This document shows positions 41,197 through 50,146 of a stretch of DNA of 64,000 bases, piece after piece. The stretch is from Aurantiochytrium sp. KH105. Its lineage: Eukaryota > Sar > Bigyra > Thraustochytrida > Thraustochytriidae. The notes under the pieces are model-generated. The model saw only the letters and a program-made list of their open reading frames with translations. It had not been told where the DNA came from and searched no databases. Both the position numbers and the translations under genes were made by a program. The stretch spans positions 186,001 through 250,000 of the forward strand of contig BGKB01000023.1 of NCBI GenBank assembly GCA_003116975.1, read 5' to 3'. Position 1 is the stretch's first letter. The number at the start of each line of letters is the position of its first letter.

Positions 41197-43082
41197 GCCG
41201 CCTTGTCAAAGGTCTGGAACTTGGTCCGCTCCTCGCGCTGGCGATGCAAAAAGTACATGACCCCAGACGTCGTGAGCGCCGAGCCCAGGAAAATGCGGTC
41301 AAAGAATCGATGATAAAAGCTAAAATGCAAATCTCCGCCCAAGACCGCCGTCACCACACGCCGATAATCCTCGGGAAGGTTCATGCGCAGTAAGAGCACA
41401 AACGAAATAAAGTACATGCCCATCATCTGCCCCAGCAGGAGGACAACCGAATTTGAAGACATCGACGTCGAGATCTGGTGAAAAATCTTCGCAATGGTGA
41501 TCAAAAAGCCCCGAACGGACGCAAACGAAAGCACGCCCACCAACACAAGCGAAATCACTTGCGACCAAAAGTGGACGTCTAAATCCACCTGGAAAAACAT
41601 AAAGAAAATTTGAAAACCCCGCGTGACTGGGTCCTTTTGCGGATCTCGGTCCAGCAGTATATTGATCGAGACGATTGCACATTTGTACACGCAGTATCCA
41701 GAAAACACGTAGCCCAACGCATAGTGAAAGAAACCGCGCAGCGTGCGCGAAAAAAGAAGCTGCGAGCGATTCAAGTGCATCTCGTTCACATCCAGAAACA
41801 GCTCGCGGTGAAAACCCTCCAGCGTTTCCACCTCTTTGCGCAACTCGCGCACTTGGAGCTCAACCGCCCGGTTCTGTCCAAATTCGAATCCGCACGCCAC
41901 CCGCAGAAATTGCATAATCACGCACTTTACGCAACCGAGAACGCGCGACAAGATAATCAACGCGCGTGGAGCACTTTTCCTATCGAGCCAATTAGCGCTT
42001 GGTAGTAAGGTCGACGAGCCCACTCCTGCCGAGGTGCCCCATCGTTGTAACGACTTGCTCCCACCGATTGTCACCCCTGCCGATGGAGAAGTGGACATCG
42101 AGTTTGACGCACTTGTGCCGGCCAGACCCGATTGCAACCCCGAAGGCGCCAGTGAAGGTGATAGAGAAGACGACGATGAGTTCGAGCCCCCCACGGCCGT
42201 CGGGCCCAGAGGAGGCGCTGCTCCAGATACTGGTAACGGGCCGCTTCCTGTGGCGCTCCCGCTTGATCCCATTTCTGCCCCGGACGCGTCGAGGCCAAGC
42301 GCCCGCGTCGATTGCAACAAAAGCGCTAATCGCTTCTTCTTTGAAGCAATGAGGCCTAACGTTTGCAGCGCCCGTTGCTCAATGTTACTAATCTCTTCAT
42401 CACTATAGGGACGCAAAAATATCGACAAGTGCCGGTATGGAGAATTGATGGCTCCGAACCCGCTCAGCGTCGCCATGGCCGCAACACCTAGCGTGCCTAG
42501 CCTGCCCACGCTGTACTCGATTGAGACGAGGCGCCACAAGACCTCTTCCAAAGAGCTCAATGTCCAATGCTTTGCAAGAGAGGTCGATTCATCCTCGCTC
42601 TCAGTCCACGAGTTCGTCCCCCGCCCTTGTGGTACTTGCGACCCGAGGGAATCATACACAAAGAGGAACAGGGTGTACATTGCCCCCATGACCGCGACGC
42701 GTCCTCTCACGGGCAAGCCTCGAGCTCGTTGCTTTACGATTGCCCAAAGGATATTGAGAGGCAGGATCATCGTCAGCAGGGCCATGAGGCTGTACAAATC
42801 TACCTTCCACATGAACCACCGCGTCTCGGCGTGCATAACTCCCATGATCTCAAACAGCACCAGGGCCTGCATGTTCACTGAAAGCGTGAAGGTCGTCGCA
42901 AAGAGAGCCTGCACCGACAGGCTGTTCACCTCATAGTCGCGGAAGAGCCACTGCGAAAAGAAAACCACCGCAAACCCAAACGGCAAAGCCAGCGAGACGA
43001 GGACCACGCCTCCGTCCTCGCGCAGCCACCCCGTCTCGCCCTGCACCGCGCCGTACGCAGTCGTCGCCTCCTCCTCGTCCAT
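41193..43082 (-). CDS. Golgi pH regulator (GPHR/GPR89 family)
   Basis: A 629-residue protein with the GPHR/GPR89/GTG layout. The N-terminal helices carry the family motifs FFSQWLFRDYEVN and LVLFEIMGVMHAE, and the SGFGAINSPY and IEQRALQTLGLIASKKKRLA segments are also conserved. A central coiled coil follows (ELQVRELRKEVETLEGFHRE), then C-terminal helices with DPVTRGFQIF, DVHFWSQVISLVLVG, LLLGQMMGMYFISFVLLLRM and FYHRFFDRIFLGSAL. It is larger than human GPR89 (455) because of a Ser/Gly/Pro-rich insert of about 100 residues before the coiled coil. The family forms an anion-conducting channel that acidifies the Golgi; plant members were proposed as abscisic-acid receptors. The frame is open to 43343 but Arg/Pro-rich there, so the ATG at 43082 is chosen. 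It is divergent from the MORN gene. Confidence 0.93.
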   Translation of the reverse strand: MDEEEATTAYGAVQGETGWLREDGGVVLVSLALPFGFAVVFFSQWLFRDYEVNSLSVQALFATTFTLSVNMQALVLFEIMGVMHAETRWFMWKVDLYSLMALLTMILPLNILWAIVKQRARGLPVRGRVAVMGAMYTLFLFVYDSLGSQVPQGRGTNSWTESEDESTSLAKHWTLSSLEEVLWRLVSIEYSVGRLGTLGVAAMATLSGFGAINSPYRHLSIFLRPYSDEEISNIEQRALQTLGLIASKKKRLALLLQSTRALGLDASGAEMGSSGSATGSGPLPVSGAAPPLGPTAVGGSNSSSSSLSPSLAPSGLQSGLAGTSASNSMSTSPSAGVTIGGSKSLQRWGTSAGVGSSTLLPSANWLDRKSAPRALIILSRVLGCVKCVIMQFLRVACGFEFGQNRAVELQVRELRKEVETLEGFHRELFLDVNEMHLNRSQLLFSRTLRGFFHYALGYVFSGYCVYKCAIVSINILLDRDPQKDPVTRGFQIFFMFFQVDLDVHFWSQVISLVLVGVLSFASVRGFLITIAKIFHQISTSMSSNSVVLLLGQMMGMYFISFVLLLRMNLPEDYRRVVTAVLGGDLHFSFYHRFFDRIFLGSALTTSGVMYFLHRQREERTKFQTFDKAA

Positions 43083-43516
43083 CTTCGCGCCTGCTTTCTC
43101 CACCGTTGCCAGCTGCCGCGCGGCCCCTTTCTCCCAGACGCGCCAGCCCGCCAGCCAGCAGACCAGCAGGCCGTGCGCCAGCGACGCGGGCGCCCGGCCG
43201 GATACAGGTTCTGCTCTCGGCCTCGGCCTCGGACCCGGCCTCGGACCCGGCCTCGGACTCGGCTTTGGTCTTGCGGTCGATCGCGGAGACAACTTGGAGC
43301 TGCGCGACCACCTCGAGGTCTTCGCACAGTGCGGCCCAAACACGAAACACGAAACGCTCTCTCGCTCGGCAGCCCCGGCCGGGCCCGCTGGCGCTCTCGG
43401 GCCGGAGAGTTCGCGAGGCGACGCGGCAAAAGGTCGCTGCTGCTCTCTCGTCTCCTGGAAACGAATCGTGCGGGCGGGCGGCGGGGTGAGACCGCGAACT
43501 GGAGACAGTCGAGCTC
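43083..43516. promoter_or_regulatory. divergent spacer GPHR/MORN
   Basis: 434 bp between diverging start codons. A CGGCCT/CGGACC-type short tandem stretch lies near 43221-43262. No TATA element recognised. Confidence 0.45.
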
Positions 43517-45226
43517 ATGGCCAAGCTCGCGACCGCGCCTCCGCAGACGGAGCACGTACGGCTCCTTCATCCGCGCGACGCTCAGGCTCTACGCACGCAA
43601 CAGCCGTACGATGTCCCCGTCCGAACGATCCATGTGCAGCCTGCACGTAAGCGACAGAGACAAGAGCCTGCGGCAGCTACCCTTCAGCCGACAATGTCAA
43701 GGTCTTCTTCTTCTTCGTCTACTTCTACCATTAAAACGAAAAGTACTCCTCCTTCGTCTTTGACGTCCATGACGCACTTAGACACAGTTTCCACCATCAG
43801 ACCGGCTTCGGATGGCGATGACGCGAAGATGGACACTCGCTCTTCTTTTAGACCACAGCGTACAACTACTACTTGTACTCATCCTCAACCTCAATTCGGG
43901 GTGCACGAGGATGTCGACGAAAAGAAATTATCACATGAAGGATCTGGCTCAGGGTCTGGCTCGAGAACGCAAGAAAGGAATTCGCACGATATTGTCAGCA
44001 ATATGTCTGCTCCTGAAATAAACCTGCAAGTTGATGCCTTTGCGAGCAACTTGGTGCCCGAGGACTTTGAAGCGGTAATTCAGGATTTTGAAGCCAAGCA
44101 AGCCGCTCTTAATCAAGCGTGCGCCAAGCGCTCAGTACGCGATGTTGAAATCAACTACACTGACAAGGATGCTGCTTGTCGTAAGCGCTATGTCGGCGCC
44201 GTCCGCAATGGCAAACCCCATGGACGCGGCACCCTTACATGGACGTGTGGCGGAGATTACAGTGGCGATTTTCGCAATGATAAGCTGACTGGATTTGGAA
44301 TTCATACGTGGAAGAATGGCAAACGTTACGTCGGCCAGTGGCTGGATGGCAAAGCATGCGGCTACGGAGTTCTTATCTCGAGCAACGGTTCCATGACGTA
44401 TAGAGGCACTTGGCAAGACGGCCTCATGCATGGTTTTGGCCGCTACAACGTTGAGAATGGTGACTGGTACGAGGGGTTCTGGAAATTGAACAACAAGGAT
44501 GGACTCGGTGTGTACCAATGGGCAAATGGTGATCGCTATGAGGGCGAATTTGCCAATCAACAGCATCATGGCCGTGGCATCTACATGTGGCCCAATGGCC
44601 GCAAACTGACCACCACCTTTGTCAAGCACGTTCCCCTCCATGCATGGACCCTGGCCCGTTTCTTGTGGATGTGCATGACCTTTTTCAGCGTTTGCTACGT
44701 TGCTTTCCATGTGCTGGATATGCTCGTGCGCAGCATCGACGAAACTCTTATGCATTACGACGTGCCTGCTTGGGTCACTTCATTTCGCCATCATTTTCTT
44801 GGTCCAGCTCCATATGACCTTTTTACTGCTGTTTCTGCTCCTCATACTGCTTCTGTTCACGAAGAGGAGAAGGAGATGGATTTTCTTGTGCAACCTGAGG
44901 AACGAATGCCCACTTCCGATTCTTTTGCAGCAAACGAGGTTTTAGATGACTCTGTTCCGGAAAGCTCGAACTCGACCTGGGTATATGAAATGCTTCGGCA
45001 CGAGCTCGCGCTTCCACACATTCGCATCATGCTTCTCCTCACGTTACGCCCTACACTGGAGGAGATTTTCGCCAACATCATTGCCAATGTTGCTTGCGCA
45101 TGGTGCCACGCACAAAAGCTCCCAATTAGCGACGACGTGTCCTGGCACCTCGGACTCGCTCTTGGCTGTGGCTCGGTTCTCTTCTTCGCCTCCCTCCACA
45201 TACTCCTGTACGCCTTTGTCATGTAG
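43517..45226 (+). CDS. MORN-repeat membrane protein
   Basis: A 569-residue protein. Residues 1-200 are Ser/Thr-rich and look disordered. Six MORN repeats follow at about 218-360, each of the YxGxxxxGxxxGxG type (for example KRYVGAVRNGKPHGRG, WYEGFWKLNNKDGLG, RYEGEFANQQHHGRG). Directly after them lies a hydrophobic helix (about 378-400, LWMCMTFFSVCYVAFHVL). The very C-terminus is another (LALGCGSVLFFASLHILLYAF), with a possible third hydrophobic stretch between. MORN repeats bind lipids and junction or cytoskeletal partners, so a membrane-tethered scaffold is likely; phosphatidylinositol-kinase or junctophilin identity is not supported. An AATAAA hexamer begins directly after the TAG stop, an unusually short distance for a poly(A) signal. 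Confidence 0.83.
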   Translation: MAKLATAPPQTEHVRLLHPRDAQALRTQQPYDVPVRTIHVQPARKRQRQEPAAATLQPTMSRSSSSSSTSTIKTKSTPPSSLTSMTHLDTVSTIRPASDGDDAKMDTRSSFRPQRTTTTCTHPQPQFGVHEDVDEKKLSHEGSGSGSGSRTQERNSHDIVSNMSAPEINLQVDAFASNLVPEDFEAVIQDFEAKQAALNQACAKRSVRDVEINYTDKDAACRKRYVGAVRNGKPHGRGTLTWTCGGDYSGDFRNDKLTGFGIHTWKNGKRYVGQWLDGKACGYGVLISSNGSMTYRGTWQDGLMHGFGRYNVENGDWYEGFWKLNNKDGLGVYQWANGDRYEGEFANQQHHGRGIYMWPNGRKLTTTFVKHVPLHAWTLARFLWMCMTFFSVCYVAFHVLDMLVRSIDETLMHYDVPAWVTSFRHHFLGPAPYDLFTAVSAPHTASVHEEEKEMDFLVQPEERMPTSDSFAANEVLDDSVPESSNSTWVYEMLRHELALPHIRIMLLLTLRPTLEEIFANIIANVACAWCHAQKLPISDDVSWHLGLALGCGSVLFFASLHILLYAFVM

Positions 45227-45566
45227 AATAAATGCCTCACGATCTAATTTATCTCATTGTCTATACACGAACGAGCTTTGCTCGCTGCTTGAACTCTTGC
45301 AGTTCCCTGCTGCTGCTTGGAATCGAATCAGGGCGTCGGTGCTTCGCGTGAATATCAGGATCTCTTCGTCTTTTACATCAGCCATGCCAACAGCGACCAG
45401 GAAACCAAACAAACCATCGAGCGATCAAAACGCAGTCAACTCGCGCCTCGCAAACGAGGGATCAGAGCGCGCGCGCGCGCGCTCTGCGCTGCAAGCGCCC
45501 CACGCGGACCGCCGCGCGGCCTCGTTCCGTGTGCGAACGGCGAGGAGGCCAGCTTAGACCATCAAC
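45227..45566. other. spacer between MORN and MFS genes
   Basis: 340 bp between two rightward genes. AATAAA at about 45227 could serve the MORN mRNA. Nothing else seen apart from a CG-rich run near 45466-45482. Confidence 0.5.
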
Positions 45567-47312
45567 ATGGAGCCCGGCCTGAGCTCGCGCGAGGACGGAG
45601 ACAAAGGCGCGCGCAAGCGGCGTGGGAACGGAGCCGGTGGTGGCGGCGACGGCAGTCTGTACGAGGCAAACAAGGAGAGCGGCCATAGCGAGAACAATGA
45701 CAACCTCCTGTACCATCATCGAGACGCCAGCGACCCGTATGCCGAACGGTCTTCGCTCATCGAGTACGAGGCGGCTCTTTTCGGTGACAGTAGTGCCAAC
45801 GAAGAACACGCACACAAGGCCAGAGGTGACCCAAATGACCGTGAGAGCGGATATGCGTACAACAAACTTGGGGGAAACGAAACGGACACTCCACAGCTTC
45901 GCAAAGATGCCGAGGACGAGCACGTGGTCGTGGCTGTCTTTCGCATCGTCCTCATGTGCCTTGCCCAAGTCGGATCGGCCGCCATCAACGTCGCCTACAT
46001 CTCTCTCATGTTGCCTCAGCAAGTTTGGATGATTGTCGGAAATGAGCACAAGGGCCGTACCTTGGGTCTGCTTTCAGGAATTGGCGGCATTCTCTCCATC
46101 GTATTGCCGCCCTTTGTCGGGTATGCAAGCGATCGATATCGGTCACAGTACGGCAGACGAAAGCCATTCATGGCCGCAGGTCTCTCTACCATGGGATTTT
46201 CGTTTCTCATTGCCGGCATCTCCGCCAACACGAACGACTTGGCCGCCATCGGAACCATTTACATCGTCTCTGTCGTGGGCGGCATCCTCCTCTCGACTGC
46301 GTTCAACGCCACAATTCCAGACATGGCCGAACCGACACAGTATGGTACAATATCAGGCGTTGTCGGCGCTCTCACGATTGTGGGCTATGGCATTGGGGCA
46401 GGCATTGGGGCAGCTTCTACATCCATTGGAATCCCTGCGAGCTATTACATTCTCGATGCGGTTATTGTTGTCACCGGTGTCATCACGCTCAATGTGTACA
46501 AAGAAGATGTCTTTTTGCCTTCCGGTAGCTTTTCGCAGCGAAAGGCAGCACATGCATCGGCCAAGGGGTCCATCTATGACTTTGAGCCTGCAAGCGACGA
46601 TGATGAAGAAGAAGAAGAAACTGAAGTCAAAGACTCGTCGCGTATCTCGCGCACCGCCTACTGTGGAAGGACGCGCCGCTTAATGGTGCGCATGGCAGGC
46701 CCATTTGCAGAGAACGATTTCTTTTGGGTTTTTGTCACGCGTCTTCTCGTGCAGTTTGGCGTCTTTACAGTGATGCAATTCATGCTCTTTTGGGTCAGCG
46801 ATGTGCTCCCATTTCAGGGTCTTGAGGCAACAACTCGTGCCGCAATTCTCTTTGCCCCTGTATTTTGCACTGCGCTGATCTCGTCACTTAGTGTGGGCCG
46901 CCTCACCGACTTGAATGGAGGCAAACGAAAGACTCTCTTGATCACCTCTAGCATTGTCCTTGGAATGTGCAGCTTTGGGGTGGCCTTTATCGAGAATTTT
47001 ATCGTGGCCATGGTCTTCATGCTCATTTTCGGTACCGCCATGGGCACGTTCATGTCGCTCGACTACGCGCTCGTCTGTGATGTGCTTCCAAGCTCTGCAA
47101 ACGTCGCGCGAGATCTTGGCGTTTGGCACATTTCTATTGTGCTTCCCCAGCTCGTAGCCGCCCCCATCGCTGGCGCCCTTCTTGACGTCATGAACAATCT
47201 CGGAGGCAAGCACGGACTGCCTCACGTCGGCTACTCGCTCATCTTTATAGTTGCGGCCATTTACTTTTTTGCTGCCAGCGCATGTTTTCTCAAGCTGAAA
47301 AATGTCGCATGA
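45567..47312 (+). CDS. major facilitator superfamily transporter (SLC45/GPH-like)
   Basis: A 581-residue protein. About 115 hydrophilic N-terminal residues precede roughly twelve membrane helices. After helix 2 lies the MFS motif YASDRYRSQYGRRKPF, whose R-x-GRR-x-P form is typical of SLC45/GPH-type sugar-cation symporters. The corresponding loop in the second half reads VGRLTDLNGGKRK. A central acidic loop (SDDDEEEEETEVKD, about 338-351) separates the two halves. Substrate cannot be read from sequence; a sugar co-transporter is a family-based inference. Start: first ATG of the frame, AACATGG context. It converges on the otubain gene, with an AATAAA near 47351. Confidence 0.88.
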   Translation: MEPGLSSREDGDKGARKRRGNGAGGGGDGSLYEANKESGHSENNDNLLYHHRDASDPYAERSSLIEYEAALFGDSSANEEHAHKARGDPNDRESGYAYNKLGGNETDTPQLRKDAEDEHVVVAVFRIVLMCLAQVGSAAINVAYISLMLPQQVWMIVGNEHKGRTLGLLSGIGGILSIVLPPFVGYASDRYRSQYGRRKPFMAAGLSTMGFSFLIAGISANTNDLAAIGTIYIVSVVGGILLSTAFNATIPDMAEPTQYGTISGVVGALTIVGYGIGAGIGAASTSIGIPASYYILDAVIVVTGVITLNVYKEDVFLPSGSFSQRKAAHASAKGSIYDFEPASDDDEEEEETEVKDSSRISRTAYCGRTRRLMVRMAGPFAENDFFWVFVTRLLVQFGVFTVMQFMLFWVSDVLPFQGLEATTRAAILFAPVFCTALISSLSVGRLTDLNGGKRKTLLITSSIVLGMCSFGVAFIENFIVAMVFMLIFGTAMGTFMSLDYALVCDVLPSSANVARDLGVWHISIVLPQLVAAPIAGALLDVMNNLGGKHGLPHVGYSLIFIVAAIYFFAASACFLKLKNVA

Positions 47313-47603
47313 TTGGGACAGTCAAACGACATGATAACTGAACAGTTCATGAATAAATGAGCGGAGAATCGCGACCTTGCGTCATTGTAATAAAAGGAGA
47401 AAAAAGTAAAGAATCACATGTATTTCGAATGTATCATTGATAAACAGAGAGATATTTTTCCTTCCTTCGTGCACGAGAAAAACCGCCGACGGCGCATCGT
47501 GCGCAGACCTTACGTTAGTAGTTGATAAACACCCACAAATCGTGCTCCCGGAGAGCTCGTGGTATTGTTTTGTTTTTTGTTTTTTTGTTTTATCATCTGT
47601 ACT

Positions 47604-48617
47604 CTACGCATAGATAATCTCGTAATGTCCAGGTCTGTACAAGAGACAAATGTCGCCCGGAGCATCGTCGTCCCCAGGCCCAAACACGTGCGTCGAGGTT
47701 GTCGATTCGTCGCTCGAGTCAATGTACTCCACGCAGACGCGCAGCTGCCAGTACTCTGCAAGCGCAATCACCTGGGGCTGGTCAGCCTCCTTTCCCATGG
47801 GCTCAACCTCGCGCGAGCAAAAAGAGTTCATGTCGCAGAATGACTCCGGGATGAAAGGAAGGAAACGGTCCGGTTGATGCTTGAGAAAACCGGCGCAAGC
47901 GAGTCTCCCAAACCACACCAAGTAGTCTGACTCGCCGTCCTCGCCAAAGAGAACCTCAAGGTCCTCTTGCGACAGTTTGTCCAGCGATTCCAGCGTTTCC
48001 ACGCAAAAGTCCGTAAATGTCTCGATGGACACCTCTTCGTAGCCAACGTCCGTCAGGTACGGAAGCGCTTCGCGAGCCACATCCAAGAGGCGCGTGCGGA
48101 GCGCATTGTCCGTACGCGCTACTTCGAACATGCGAAACACAAAGGACCGGTAAAAGCAGTTCCCATCACCACGAACGTGGCGAATGCCGGTGTACTTGCT
48201 CTCCAGGCTCGGAATCTTGCGCACAAAGGCTTCAGTGCCCTCGAGCTCCTCTCGAAGGGAGTCAAACCCGCTCTCCTGCGTTTTACAATGCAATGTTTGT
48301 CGCGTCTCACTGTCAGAAACAAAATCTCTTGCCTTCCTTAAATCCGCCTCATCTCACGGCTGGCCAAGGCCAAATCCCTCCACTCTAACCGTCTGCACGC
48401 GCGGCGTCTGCTCTGCTCAAGCGAAGCGCGCGAACAGAGCCATGTCGAGTCGCCACGAGGAACGATCCTCGTCTCGTCTCGTCTCGTCTCGTCTCGTCTC
48501 GTCGACAACTAACACCTCACTTACCTTTGGCCCGATGAGAGGGCGGCTCTTGACGATGCCTTCGATTTCGGCCTCCTGCGCTGCCGCCTGCGCACGAAGC
48601 TCGTCGTCTGCGTCCAT
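47604..48617 (-). CDS. otubain-type ubiquitin thioesterase, two exons
   Basis: Spliced gene: exon 1 is 48525-48617 and exon 2 is 47604-48275, giving 254 residues (human OTUB1 is 271). The 249-bp intron has donor AAG|GTAAGT and acceptor ACGCAG|GAG, both in phase 0, with a CTGAC branch-like site. Exon 1 encodes the otubain N-terminus ending PLIGPK. Exon 2 carries the OTU core: RGDGNCFYRSF with Asp68 and the catalytic Cys71, and the catalytic His248 in RPGHYEIIY near the C-terminus. Otubains cleave polyubiquitin (OTUB1 prefers Lys48 links) and can restrain E2 enzymes. Exon 2 alone would leave an ATG at 48293 giving a truncated start that lacks the conserved PLIGPK. A CGTCT tract sits inside the intron. 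Confidence 0.9.
48467..48502. repeat. CGTCT pentanucleotide tract inside the otubain intron
   Basis: Seven near-perfect 5-bp units, 22 bp downstream of the intron's 5' splice site on the transcribed strand. Confidence 0.9.
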
Positions 48618-49081
48618 CGCTTCGTCACGCTGCTCGATCGATGCAAGTTTTCCGACTTGGCTTTTGGGATTTGGCTTCTGTGCACCTTGGCGTCATGACA
48701 GCCAAGATGAGGTACACATTCATAATTTGCGCAGGAAAACAGCCATCTTACCTCTTGTCTGAGCGAGCGACGGCAAACTCCTCCAGTCTGCCTTTAACTT
48801 AGATCTAATTTGAGGTGAAAGGTAGACCATCTTTATCACATCAAAATCGATTGTAGGCCTATGTGTAGTATAATGATCACGTGAAATGGTTGTCCTGCCT
48901 GTTTGGAACTGATGCAGTTTGCTGCGGCACGTACTTGAGCCAGGAGCGTCAGACCCAAAGCAAAGACGAGAGAAAGAGGCGGAATCATGGTTTGCCGGTC
49001 AGTCGCTAGCTTGTCTCGCAGAGATGCAATCGATGGGAGAGAGAGAATCAGAGAGAAAGCTACTCAAGACCGTGAAGACCT
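48618..49081. other. spacer upstream of otubain
   Basis: 464 bp between two leftward genes, AT-rich in the middle. It should hold the otubain promoter and the 3' end of the gene to its right. No gene seen. Confidence 0.5.
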
Positions 49082-50146
49082 TCATCGAAATCGTGTCAGC
49101 AGAGCAGGCGCAAATGTTACAACACCCAAGAGGGTCAGAGCAAAGGCAAAGACACTGGTCTGAGGTAAACGCTTATGGTCCATGATGTTAACGAGAGCGG
49201 CCGCAAGGGTGAGACCTTGTGCAATAAAGAGAGGACAACCAAGACCGATAGGGGTCGAGGTTGCGATCGCCGACAAGACAACCGGGACATAAAAGGCCAG
49301 GTTCACGTCGCGATGTACTTTGGCCGCCAGTACTGGCAGCCAATAGCCCGGTCGCCAAGCCGCGTGCCCCAGGTCACTTTCTGTCTGAGACTTTTGCAGA
49401 GTCGCCTCATGGTCCTCCCACAGAACCACGTCAAGGGCTTCAAGACTGCGCAATGCGAACCAGATCATTACCGTCAATGTGTCTGGAAGGCACGTCATGA
49501 TGGCTAGCGAAGCGCTCGCTGTGGCAATGATGCGTGACTTGACTGCAACGGCAGGTGGAGATGTCCCGGTTGGGCCTTTGCCTTGTTGACCTTGGTCCAT
49601 CTCAAAACCTACTCCTTCCCTCGAATTCTTTGCTTGGAAAGCAATCAGAGCAAAGCAGCCACTTGGAGCATCATCATCTTGATGGGAACCAAGAGCTGAA
49701 GGTTTCCAGAACAAGCGCGCAAGCCAGAACATGGCCATGTCCTCAACCACGACAAGGAGCGCCAGACGCACAAGTTCTTCTAAAATTCCTCGCAAATCCA
49801 GCTGCGAGCTTTGCTGCAGAGGCGAGTTCGCGGCGCGCGCGGCGCGCGAGAAGAACGCCACATCCAGACAGAACGCGATCGCCACGGCCGCGACCCCCGC
49901 GCCGGCCACGGCGCCGGAGGGCCACGTGGCACGGCGCCGCAGAACCGCGACGCCGACGACGGCCTGGGCCGCGGTCTGCAGCAGAACCACTTGGCCGCCC
50001 GACCACGCGCGGGGCATCGGCCGGGCCCGGTGAAGAGCTCGCCTCGCGCCGCGTCTGCCTGGCGCCGCCTGCACCGCGCCACGGCGGGGCACAGTCCTCG
50101 AGGGCGCGGAGAAGCGCAGCGAAGCGAGTTTGCCGGCCGCCGTCAT
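49082..50146 (-). CDS. orphan multispan membrane protein
   Basis: A 354-residue frame whose product has about six or seven hydrophobic segments: near 48-70, 77-98, 121-150, 215-236, two close together at 286-316, and 325-346. A polar loop (150-210) lies between the third and fourth. The first 45 residues are Arg/Ala/Pro-rich without acids and might be a presequence or merely 5' leader. No family recognised. The first ATG (48-50 bases from the C of a CATG shared with the rhomboid start) would make the two divergent start codons overlap; Met44 at 50017 is an equally good start and would leave a 127-bp promoter. The consistent hydrophobic pattern argues for a real gene. Confidence 0.65.
   Translation of the reverse strand: MTAAGKLASLRFSAPSRTVPRRGAVQAAPGRRGARRALHRARPMPRAWSGGQVVLLQTAAQAVVGVAVLRRRATWPSGAVAGAGVAAVAIAFCLDVAFFSRAARAANSPLQQSSQLDLRGILEELVRLALLVVVEDMAMFWLARLFWKPSALGSHQDDDAPSGCFALIAFQAKNSREGVGFEMDQGQQGKGPTGTSPPAVAVKSRIIATASASLAIMTCLPDTLTVMIWFALRSLEALDVVLWEDHEATLQKSQTESDLGHAAWRPGYWLPVLAAKVHRDVNLAFYVPVVLSAIATSTPIGLGCPLFIAQGLTLAAALVNIMDHKRLPQTSVFAFALTLLGVVTFAPALLTRFR

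Noticed and set aside
43083-43343. N-terminal extension of GPHR
   Set aside because: Arg/Pro repeat residues not seen in the family.
48276-48293. Single-exon otubain starting at 48293
   Set aside because: It lacks the conserved PLIGPK segment, which lies upstream on a phase-compatible exon with strong splice sites.
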